Below the pieces are notes generated by a model. It was not told where the DNA came from, ran no database searches, and worked only from the letters and a program-made list of their open reading frames with translations. Positions 9,701 through 18,546 of a DNA stretch of 29,187 nt are shown piece after piece. Made by a program: the position numbers and the translations under genes. Positions within the stretch are counted from its first letter, which is position 1. Each line of letters starts with the position of its first letter. Source of the DNA: Catenaria anguillulae PL171. Its lineage: Eukaryota > Blastocladiomycota > Blastocladiomycetes > Blastocladiales > Catenariaceae. The stretch is taken from positions 1 through 29,187 of the forward strand of contig MCFL01000291.1 in NCBI GenBank assembly GCA_002102555.1, in the 5' to 3' direction.

Positions 9701-12249
9701 TCAATCCAACCGGCGCAAGACATAGACGTACGCCTCCTCCAACAATCCCTTTGGGCTCGGGTTGACCACCACTCGATCGTCATTCAACATGACCCACTTG
9801 CCATCCTCAACCGTCACATGCGCAATGTAATGCCCACAATGCATCGAGGGACCCTTGTGGTTGATAAACATCTCAAGCGCATACCGGGCCGTCTCCGTCA
9901 CTACATCACTGCGCTTTGTTTGCGCTGCCGCTGCCTCGCCCGCTCCGGCGCCACCAGCAATGGCATTGTCGGCATTCGCCAGCTCGTCCGGATGTGAAAA
10001 CAACCACTCGATCGCCCGCTCCACATTGTTGCCCGTCTCGCGCAACCCAAGCAACGCCTGCGAGCGCGTGAATCCCATATCCGCCAACATGGAAATGGCG
10101 CCCTCATCCGCCGCGGGAGCCGCAGGCGCCGCCGAGCCGCCACCGCGCTGGATCGCATCCTCCTCGGCCTCATCCACGTCTTCCGGGTTGTCCATGGCCC
10201 AGTTGAGCGCGGCCTCGAGATTGTTTCCGGTGAGCCTCAGTGCGCGACGGGCCTTGCCGCGCGGGAGACCAAACGAGAGAAGCTGCTCAAGCTCGGGCGA
10301 GTCGGGTTGCGGCGCGGCAGGCGCGTCTTGAAGGACGTGGTCGTTTGGACCGACGCTCACGTGCAAGAAGGACAAGTCTTGCGGCGCATGCGATTCGGCA
10401 ACGTGCGGCCATGCGACGTGCACATTGGATTTCTTGGGCACCCAGTTGTCGTACGTGAAGCGTTGTGAGACAATGGCGAGGTATTTCGGGAAGGTCTTGA
10501 AGCCCGTGGTCCTGTGATCAAATGACGGCTGAAGGTGGTGAGCGCTCAAGAATTAAGCCAATTCAAAAAGGGACAAACGAAGAGGGAACGCACTTGATGC
10601 CTTGCACACGCTTGGCGCAACGGGGACAATCAAACTCGACGGCCTCCGACATTGCTTGCCGCAAGCAAGCGGCCGCATCCACCGTGACAAACTCATCAGC
10701 CGCGTCGGCCTTCTTTGCAGCTTCGGGCTGACCCTTTGCCGCCTCTTCCGCCGCCTGCGCCTCCTTTTCCTTGGCCAAGGCCGCCTTGAGTGCCTCGTCG
10801 GGTACCATCAAATTGACCACACTGGCATCCATCTCGGCCACCCTCACACCCTGACATTGCAAGCACCGAATGGTCTGCAACTGCTTGAAATCAAACACCT
10901 GCGACGGATCGCCCTTGGCGCTCATGCGCTCATGCTGCGCAATCTGCTTGAGAAGGTACTGCAAAAACTCGGACGCATCCTGCTGACGCATGCCCGAAAA
11001 CTCCTTGTGCCCCTTGGCAACCATGTGCTTGAACATGGCGGGGGTCACGGCAGCATTGCCATGTCCCAAACTCGGGTCGGGAACCTTGCCGCCCTCGGCC
11101 AGGCCACGCGCCAACTTGATCCACTGACATTCCCAACACTCTGCATGCGACGCGGCCGAACACGTGAGTTGGTGCTCGTCGGCGCCGCTCAAGTACCGGT
11201 CGCGCATTTCGGGAATGCGAAACATGCACTGGACCACCGACGCCAGGTAGCACGAGTTACCCAAGTTGGCCAATCCGCGCAGCCACGGACCTGCCACCGG
11301 CGGCATGTTTTGGCCGTCGGCCGACGTCATCTCAAACTCAAACTTGAGGTTTTGCTCAATCTGCATCTCGACCAACGACTTTTCCGTCTTGACGACCTGC
11401 GCCAAATTGACGCCAAACCTGGCCATGTGATCGGCCAAGTACGGATCCAAGCGCTCGTCGTTGCACGCATAGCAGTACACATCGGCCCCGCCGTCGGGCG
11501 TGATGGTGCCAAGCTTGACGGCAACCGAATGCCCAGAGCACGACGTGGCGTGCGCGAGGGCGTGGCCGTTGCCCGCCAACCCGCCATACTGTGCGCGGCC
11601 GCATCCCAAATGGCCACACGTCAAGCACAGCCACAGGTTTTCCTTGAGGTCGCACTGGCCGCAATGTGCCGTGGTCGCATCCAGGCGCTTGGCCTCGGTT
11701 TGCTCGAGGCACACCGTGTGCTCGCACGCTTCCAGCTCGAGCTCCCAGGCCTTGACTTCGTTTTGCATGCTCGCCGACGAGGCTTTGAGAACCGCGTCGA
11801 CGATCGACGGCAGAGGTGTGTTGGTTGTGGTGAGGTTGGTCTCGTTGCAGTCAAAGCATTTCACTTTGGTGTGCATGTCAAACTTGTCCGCGTCGGATTC
11901 GGCAGCAATGGCGAGTTTGGTCATCTTGGGAGGCGGCGACGAGTCCTGAAAACAACATCACGACCGTGTGAGTCGTCTCCTGGAAAAGGGCATTGATCGA
12001 ATCGAATTGGGGCAAGTGTCGTACACGAATCTTTGGCGTACGGCGCAAATTGACGGCCAGTGGGTGGCCTGTGCGCTGAGCGTGAATGAGCGAGTGAGTC
12101 GTGCCGCAGCCCGAGTTGAAGCACGTCAGACACACGTCGACGCCATCTTGGTGGTCCCACGTGTTGAAGCACTGGGTACATTCGTCCTTGTAGACGTTGG
12201 CAGAGGCAGGCGGCGCGCGGGCGCGTGCGATGTGCGTGCAGGGAGACAT
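9701..12249 (-). CDS. UBP14: Ubiquitin-specific protease UBP14/USP5 (isopeptidase T)
   Basis: This cysteine protease disassembles unanchored ubiquitin chains and keeps free ubiquitin available to the proteasome. Three exons (12249-12025, 11945-10594, 10511-9701) join in frame to 795 residues, close to the family's usual size. The introns have GTACGA and GTGCGT donors and CAG acceptors. Order of domains: an N-terminal UBP-type zinc finger (Cys24, Cys27, Cys40, Cys43, Cys48 with His at 52, 56 and 62), a second finger at about 170-215, and the catalytic Cys box LANLGNSCYLASVVQ with Cys307. Two UBA domains follow (about 600-636 and 663-701), then the His box HCGHYIAHVTVEDGKW with His753 and the Asn/Asp pair LNDD. 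The segment KTTGFKTFPKYLAI spans the second junction and aligns with KTTRFASFPDYLVI of animal USP5, confirming the splice. Unlike animal USP5, the first finger keeps a full set of candidate zinc ligands. Confidence 0.95.
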
Positions 12250-12730
12250 GATGACTTGGCGCTGGACAGATCACGCCTGGGCAAGTGAAGAGGGAAAGCG
12301 TGTCGAGACCTTGCGCTGGGTTGTAGGAACGCAGGTGGATCAGAGATATGGAGTTCTGCGAGTTGCTGAAGGTTTGTTGCTCTTTCTGACTTGGTGCTTC
12401 ATTAAGAAGGCCGGCCATCATGTTTTTTATCGTTGTTGCAGAGGAATCATTTCGAAACTGTGGACGATCGGCAAGCAGTCGCCGATCCGATCATCATTCT
12501 TGTGCTTGAAATGCTGTCTCACGTTCATTTCTGGATGTGGCACCAAAGGACTTCAATGCCGCCAGATACTTGCGTTTCCTTGTGTGCCGTCCGCACTCTC
12601 AAGGCTTTCGGCCGGTGCCGACATGTTCAAGTCGGTGTACGTTGTCAAAGCGATCATGGTGGCTGCCTTTCCTTGTCTGGTCACAATCACACAAGCATAT
12701 GTATTTCGATTCAGCCTGATGAAAGACACA
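12250..12730. other. Intergenic region between UBP14 and the F-box gene
   Basis: About 480 bases separate the two tandem minus-strand genes. They should contain the UBP14 promoter and the F-box gene 3' UTR. Plus-strand ORFs here (for example 12433-12843) show no motif and run into antisense coding sequence, so I do not call them. Confidence 0.45.
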
Positions 12731-15571
12731 TCAGAAAGCCAGCAATCCACGTCTTCTACTCTTCCCGAATGCGCCAACTTTCCAGCCAGAATGCACCACC
12801 TTCCACCTCGCCGACGGATTCAACTGCACCAACAACCTTGTGAGGCCTGGAGTTGCTCGCAAACCTTGTACCAACACACCAACTCCATGAGGCACATTGG
12901 ACCTGCCACCGCGTTGGCTTTTGCGATTTCCAAGCAGTCTGACTTTGAACACCATCCCCTTCCACCCGTCCACCAACCGCAAAATGGCTGCAACCAAGAC
13001 TCGGCTTTCCGCCACACGCACATCCCGGGGAACCGATAGCGTCACCTTGGCCACATTGCCTTGCGGCATGGCAACATAATCCTGGCTGGCCAACGCACGC
13101 CACACGTCCGTGCGCTCGCGGATATACTCCAACACCATGTCCTCGCGCGCACACACGTCCTTGGATCCTACCACGGATTCCCCGCTTCCCATGTACATGG
13201 ACCCAATTAACGGCCGTTGCAGTTGAATGGCCGGCCCATGTGACGACGAAAAGTCATGGGTCAACAACGCTTCGAGTGCTGTGGGACACCGCACGCCTGT
13301 GAGCAGGAGCAACTTGAGTGATGGGTGGGCAAGAAGCGTGGGCAATCCGTCAACGTGGTCCACGTCCAGATCCAATTGAGTCAAGTTTGGCGCAATGTCG
13401 GGCAAGTGCGTCACATCCACGTGACCGATTTTCGCTAGCAGCAGCATGTTTTGCAGGCGGGCCAACGGCGGCGAGGCGGGCGGGAATGTAAATGAGCTTG
13501 ATTCTGCGAGCGAGAAGGGAATCTGGACGAGGCCAAACGTGACGAGTTGAGAGGCAAACGACGACGAGGCGATTTGGAGCCACAGGTCTTGGGTAAACTG
13601 GTGCTGTGGGTCTGGCATGTAGTCACCCATGAGAACGAGCTTGGTGAGGCGGGGAAAGGATGCAAAAGGGAGGATGGAAATAAAGAGCTCGATGTTGATG
13701 GTGAGATCGGTGAGGTTGGCACAGGTCACAGTGCTCGGAAACACGCTGTCCGATAAGGGATGCACATGGCCCAAGCGCAACTTTTCGAGATGCGGCAAAG
13801 CAATCACCTCTGCCAGTGCTTCAAGGGAAATGTGAGTCCACACGAGAAAGTTGCGAACCGATTCAACAACCTCAAACGTTCGCAGCCTGGATCCGATTCG
13901 TGAATATGGGATTGGCGGGATTTCAGAATTGTGGCCGGGACGGCCCATCATGGCTTCGGTTGACCATACGTCCACGACCAATTTTAGGTCCTCGAGAGCA
14001 GTAAACATGTCGCCGGAATCCCAGCACGGCTCGGCGGATGCGAGGTCAAACATGAATCCGAGCACATAGTTGGACGTTGTCCAAGATGTGAGAACTGGTG
14101 CACGCATCGGCACACATCCCGAGGCAAAGGAGTGGATTTGGAAGTCGGTGACAAGGGTTTGCAATGCTGGGTGGTTGACGAGCGCGTACCAAGCCTTGTG
14201 GCAATATGAGTGGTTGCCGTGCAGCCCTAGATGCCGAAGGCGCGGCCAATGAGCAAGTGTCATTGGAATGATGTCTTGGTCGTGAAAGAGGCCGTCTTGA
14301 AACACGTAGGCGGATTGGAGGTTTGGGGCAAATCGCGGAGGGCATGGCGACGGATGTGTCGAGATCACATCCAGGGTGGATACGTGGGGATACATGGCCA
14401 AGAGCTGACCCAAGAGGTCGCTGCAAAGCGTGTCGTAATCTTGCCCTTCATTTGCGCATCGATCGGAAGACAAGGTGAGCGACAGTGTCTTGACGTGCTG
14501 GGATGGGATGTTGACCAGAAACGGGAGTTTCCGATGCCAGTCAAATTTGGGACCAGCAGTGTCAACAGCATCGTCCTTGGCACCCAAGCAGTGCAATAGG
14601 TTGATGATGCCGGTGTGCAAGTACAGTGTCGTGACGAGATGAAGCGGGTATTGGACGAGAACGAGACCATTGATGATCTTGACCTGAGTGCACGAGAATC
14701 AGGTCCAAGGGCATCGGTGAGCAACCAGGAATCACGCTTTGGCGATACAGTTGACAGTTGGCGGAGGAACAGTGCGTACCTCGACCGACGCAGAGGATGC
14801 AGAATTGGACTCTGTATCATCATAATCATCCACCAACAAGCAAGTGGCGGATTTTTTGATCACCTCCACCAGGTCGTCTTCACCAACCGAGTCTAATGCC
14901 TGTTCATTCGACGCCAACGACGCCAAAAACAACTTGCCGTCAAGGACCACAAACGGAAACACCTCGGGCACCTCGGTCACTTGTGCAATCCTCTGATCCC
15001 GATCCGAATGCGCCTTGCTGCATGCCTTGTCCACGGCCGCTCCGCACCACCCAGGAATCACTCTGCTGGCCGCAGCAATCCGCTCTCGGTCGACCATATA
15101 GCGGAAATTGTCATACCGAGCCAGTTCAGGCATGCCCTTGAAGGCCTCTGCGGGAAGAGGTGGATACATCGGCCGCGTACACCAGTCGTGTGCTGCCGTT
15201 TCACGAAAAGCAATCGACAGGGTGCCGTAAATGAACGGTCGAGCAGCCATGTAGGCCGCCTTGTTGACGTGTGCGAGCTGCAAGAGGTTGGCACGCGAGG
15301 AGGCAATCTCGGTCGGCTTCTCCAGCGCTGAGGTGGCGGCCGCGGGCGTAAAGACGAATTGAGTGAGTGGTGCTGTTACCAACCCAAAGATGATGGTCCA
15401 AAGCTCGATGGGCAACTCGGGCGCAAAGCGAGGCGTGATGATTGCCGTCAAGTTGCCAGCAGCGAATGCCAAAGCCGAGGACGAAGACGCAATTGAGCCA
15501 TCTGATGGTGCGGGGACGCTTGGGGTTCTCGACGGAGTCATGATCATTTCGTGCGAATACGAGCGGTTCAT
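12731..15571 (-). CDS. F-box protein with leucine-rich C-terminal region
   Basis: Two exons, 15571-14780 and 14683-12731, join in phase 0 to 914 residues. The intron has a GTACGC donor and CTCAG acceptor. The start is strong (caccATG). After a Ser-rich N-terminus, residues about 51-120 carry an F-box-like motif: PELPIELWTIIFGLV, then LLQLAHVNKAAYMAARPFIY, which matches the second half of F-boxes. Such motifs bind Skp1 in SCF ubiquitin ligases. The rest is rich in evenly spaced Leu (LRHLGLHGN, LEKLRLGHVHPL, LTKLVLMGDY, LTQLDLDVD), typical of degenerate leucine-rich repeats in fungal F-box proteins that recognise substrates. An acidic VDDYDDTES stretch precedes the junction. The substrate cannot be inferred. 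No missing pieces are evident. Confidence 0.8.
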
Positions 15572-15614
15572 GGTGAATGCTGGTTGCCGTCGGATCCGGG
15601 CGAGTCGGCGAGAT

Positions 15615-15623
15615 CCTTATATG
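15615..15623 (-). promoter_or_regulatory. TATA-like element of the F-box gene
   Basis: The minus strand reads CATATAAGG about 45 bases before the F-box gene ATG, downstream of a long poly(dA:dT) tract. The pairing is a common fungal promoter layout, although the spacing leaves a very short leader. Confidence 0.35.
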
Positions 15624-15640
15624 TACTGCCCAGCTTCCAC

Positions 15641-15662
15641 TTTTTTTTTTTTTTTTTTTTTT
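15641..15662. repeat. Poly(dA:dT) tract, 22 bases
   Basis: An uninterrupted run of 22 T on the plus strand lies about 70 bases upstream of the F-box gene start. Such tracts exclude nucleosomes and often mark fungal promoters. The exact length may be affected by sequencing. Confidence 0.8.
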
Positions 15663-16189
15663 CATTCGAACCGGCCAAAGGATCGACTGGTTGTCGTTTC
15701 TCCGCACCGCCAAGTCCCACAACAGGCATGCGAGCCAACTCTGGCACCATGACAGTTTGCTCATGCAGAAGCAAACAATTGCAAAGCAAGGCGGGCAAAT
15801 TTGCCAGGGCTTGGAAGGATCATGGTGGCACCTCCCTATGGTAGTATAGTACCTACAGCGAGGAGACAGACTGAGAAGAGGTACTGCAAGGGTCGCATGG
15901 GTACCTCCTACGTTGGACAGAACACCGTAGGATCGCGACTACGTATTGGTATTGGTCGTGGCCCTGGAAACGTGAGTGGAGTTGACGGAAGACGTGACAA
16001 TCCTCATGGGGCAATTGAGCTCTCATGTCATGGCTTGACAGCACCATCCATTATGGACAGAATCCACGAAGAATCTTCGCCTTGGTCTACCCGCGTGCCA
16101 AGGCAACGGCATTTAAATAAGGCAACTGAAAAGACGACCAACAACACGTCACTTTCAACGAGCAACAAAATCGCCTCGCGTCTGCTGCC

Positions 16190-17216
16190 TCAATGATCAC
16201 CGCTCGATGGCCTTCTTGGCAATCCGCTCGCGGCATGCCCCACGCCATGTGCGGGCGGCGGGGGTCGAATCGCCGGTTTCGGAGGCAATCCCGCAGCGTT
16301 CACGGGACTGCTGGTGCCGGTACTTGGGTTGGTGCTCCCAGTACCGCTGCCGCTGCCACCGCCACCACCAACGGCGGGACTGTGCGGGCGCGAGGAAGGA
16401 GCAGGTGGAAGACCCGCCGCATTGTGCGGCGTGTTAAGATGATGGTGCGCTTGGTGGCGCTGAGAGGGAGGAATAGGCAGGTTTGGTGATCGGCCGGGGG
16501 TTGGCGCGGGAGCCGTTCCGGGCTGCGATTGGTGGTTGTGCGGGTCGTGTGCAGCGGGGGCCACAGGGGCGATGGGAGAGTGTGTTTGTGGGCGTGGCGA
16601 TCGGGTTGGCGAGGGCTGGGAGGAACGCACCGGTGAGCCCGCAGCGGCAGCAGCAGAGCGTGATGGGCTGGCGGTGGTAGACACGCGTAACGGAGAGACG
16701 TTGGCGCTCTTGGGCGCGTGGGACTGGTCATGAGACGCGGCCAGCATGCCATCGGTGACTTGTTGGTGCTGTTGCTGTGGTGCGGGAGCATCGACATCCA
16801 TGGCGGCGCCGTTGGATTGCAGGTCCAAAGGAGCAGAAGCAGTCGAGTCGGCCATGACAATGTCCGTGTCCGCCGGTTGTTGCTGGACATCTTGATCTCG
16901 GGCCTTGAATGGGTCAGCTGAATCCGCAGGGTCGCCCTGTGTTTCTGCAACAGGTTCCGGAGCAGGTTCGGGTTCGGGTTCGGGTTCGGGTTCGGGTTCG
17001 GGTTCGGGTTCTGGAGCAGGCTCGGGCTCGTCAAAGACAATTGGGACCTGCGTCTTGACCCATTTGCCAACAAGGAACTGTGTGCCGTCGACAGGGACGA
17101 GCGCGCGCTCCCTGGAAGGTCGGGAGTGAGTGAGTAGGGTGTGCAGGGGTTGGCTCTCAGAACGAGGCACAAGGGAAATCCAAATACCATTTGGTGGTGA
17201 GTTGCACAGAGTACAT
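16190..17216 (-). CDS. Low-complexity protein with BCL7-like N-terminal motif
   Basis: Two exons, 17216-17188 (29 bases) and 17111-16190, are joined by a 76-base intron (GTATTT donor, CCAG acceptor) to give 316 residues. The ATG has A at -3. The spliced start reads MYSVQLTTKWERALVPVDGT. Its WERALVPVDGTQFLVGKWV segment aligns without gaps to the WEK+WVTVGDTSLRI+KWV core of BCL7 proteins, subunits of SWI/SNF (BAF) chromatin remodellers, with conserved W, E, V, V, T, K, W, V. Without splicing this motif is split, so the intron matters. A Glu-Pro dipeptide run (about 16966-17020) and a long Pro/Ser/Ala/His tail with repeated NAAGLPP motifs follow. BCL7 proteins also have a short conserved N-terminus and disordered tail. 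The assignment rests on about 21 residues and is tentative. Confidence 0.65.
16966..17020. repeat. Hexanucleotide repeat encoding Glu-Pro dipeptides
   Basis: The plus strand carries consecutive GGTTCG units; read on the minus strand they encode repeated Pro-Glu. The tract is interrupted by Ala-Pro codons at each end. Its length probably varies between strains. Confidence 0.75.
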
Positions 17217-17591
17217 GTTGCTTGATTGCTTGTGCTATTTTGTTCCCCCGCCGCGATGTGTCGCTGATACTGATACGGAATGTCTTCAACTTTCAAGTGA
17301 CTTCTCTCCGTGCATGTCATCAACACCGATGATATGTATGATATGCCTTCAATTGGAATCCAGATTGCTGAACGCAAATCGGCGGCCGCCACCGCCGATC
17401 CAACCGGCCACTTGACGACCGAAACTGCACTTTGGATCGCAGGCTAACCAAGTTGATTCACATTTCACATTTAAGTATCAATGTAACCGATTGTGTACAC
17501 ATTGGCCGCCGCCAATCCACGCAAACCTTCCAATTCTATCCCAGAAACCCTACGCCGCCCCCTCACCCGCTACTCACACCGACTCGCAACC
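17217..17591. promoter_or_regulatory. Divergent promoter between the BCL7-like gene and NDUFB4
   Basis: The two starts are 375 bases apart and point away from each other. No clear TATA box is seen. A C-rich CCCCCGCCGCG patch lies near the BCL7-like gene, and the NDUFB4 side is pyrimidine-rich before its ATG. Confidence 0.4.
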
Positions 17592-18018
17592 ATGGCCGGA
17601 GGTCGCAACGGTTTGTCGCCCTCCACTTGATGAGACTGCGAGCAACTACACTCCAGCATGGCCCACTGACACATTTTGCGCATGGCCGCACACTCTTCCC
17701 AGCTGTCAAAACCGATCCCGCCATTGAGGCATGGGCGCACATGCGCGAAAACACCGAGCACCACTTCCGCTTGACCCCGCGCACCCTGCGCATTGGCGCC
17801 GTGCTCTTGCTCGCCACCCCGTTTGTGCTCTACAAGGTGTCGGTAGCTGGCGACGTACGTCAGTTACATGAATCGGGAATCCCCCCTCCCCTCCCCCCCC
17901 CCCCCACCTCGCAAGTTTGTGAGCTGACTTGTGTCTGTTTGCGCCGATATTGCATTATCCAATCCAGAACTACCTCAAGAAGCAGCAAGTGTTCAAGGCA
18001 AAGCCTGCTGAAGAGTAA
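17592..18018 (+). CDS. NDUFB4: Mitochondrial complex I subunit NDUFB4/B15
   Basis: An accessory subunit of the inner-membrane arm of NADH:ubiquinone oxidoreductase. Three exons, 17592-17610, 17703-17854 and 17968-18018, give 73 residues. The introns are 17611-17702 (GTTTGT...CCCAG with a CTGAC branch) and 17855-17967 (GTACGT...TCCAG). The product starts MAGGRNAVKTDPAIEAW; the first exon holds only six full codons. DPAIEAWAHMRENTEHHFRL followed by TPRT matches the family pattern NPA-W-R-N-FRPTP. One membrane segment follows (IGAVLLLATPFVLYKV), then a charged tail ending KPAEE. The protein is shorter than animal NDUFB4 (about 130), lacking the N-terminal extension, as in other fungi to my knowledge. 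Intron 2 contains a long C-tract near 17880-17906. Splicing is required, since the unspliced frame stops after 12 codons. Confidence 0.82.
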
Positions 18019-18546
18019 CCGCTGGTCGTGCCCATGCACAACTTCGTTTGTGACCGTTCTTTCAAGTTTCCTTCCTTCTTGTTTGTGACCAAGTACAATT
18101 TAAAATTCCCTTCGCTCTTTACGTCTTAATGGTCCATATCATGAGCGAACGCCTCGAGTTGCGCAAAAAACATTGATGGACGCCTGCCGTTTCGGTCTGG
18201 TCGGCTGTCACGAATCGGTTGCTTCTGCGCTGTTGGCGACACTGTAGCATTCTGAATGTTGACATTTGCCAGCACCCTGGCAAGCAACACTTTATTGGTT
18301 GACTCTCTCTGACACATTTAAACATCCGCAGCAGTAGGCGTGTATGTATGCAATGTATAGGATATACCGAGCAAAGAGGGGGGAAGAGAGAAAAGCAAAG
18401 CAAAGGCAAAACAAATGAACAAAACTGAGAAAACACAGAACCTCGACAACCCATCTGGATGAATAAATAAATGACCATAGACCAGCCATACCACGACACA
18501 CACAAATCACAGAGTCTACTCTTTGTGTCCACGTTAAGACACACAC
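18019..18546. other. Convergent 3' region between NDUFB4 and the LDB-family gene
   Basis: About 530 bases in which two genes end toward each other. It is AT-richer than the coding parts and includes purine-rich and A-rich stretches near 18380-18470, likely 3' UTR and polyadenylation sequence. ORFs on the minus strand (18119-18550) are hydrophobic and Cys-rich by chance composition; I do not call them. Confidence 0.45.

Larger units (their letters stand above)
15572..16189. other. Intergenic region with the F-box gene promoter
   Basis: About 620 bases between the F-box gene start and the 3' end of the BCL7-like gene, both on the minus strand. Apart from the T-tract and TATA-like motif listed separately, I see no gene. 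The ORF at 15801-16196 plus is not supported by codon use. Confidence 0.45.

Noticed and set aside
10602-11996. 464-codon plus-strand ORF
   Set aside because: Fully antisense to UBP14 exon 2, which has conserved catalytic and zinc-binding motifs. Its composition (His/Leu/Arg-rich) is typical of a shadow.
16300-17289. 329-codon minus-strand ORF in another frame of the BCL7-like gene
   Set aside because: Pro/Asn/Leu low complexity created by the Glu-Pro repeat. The other frame has the conserved N-terminus after splicing.
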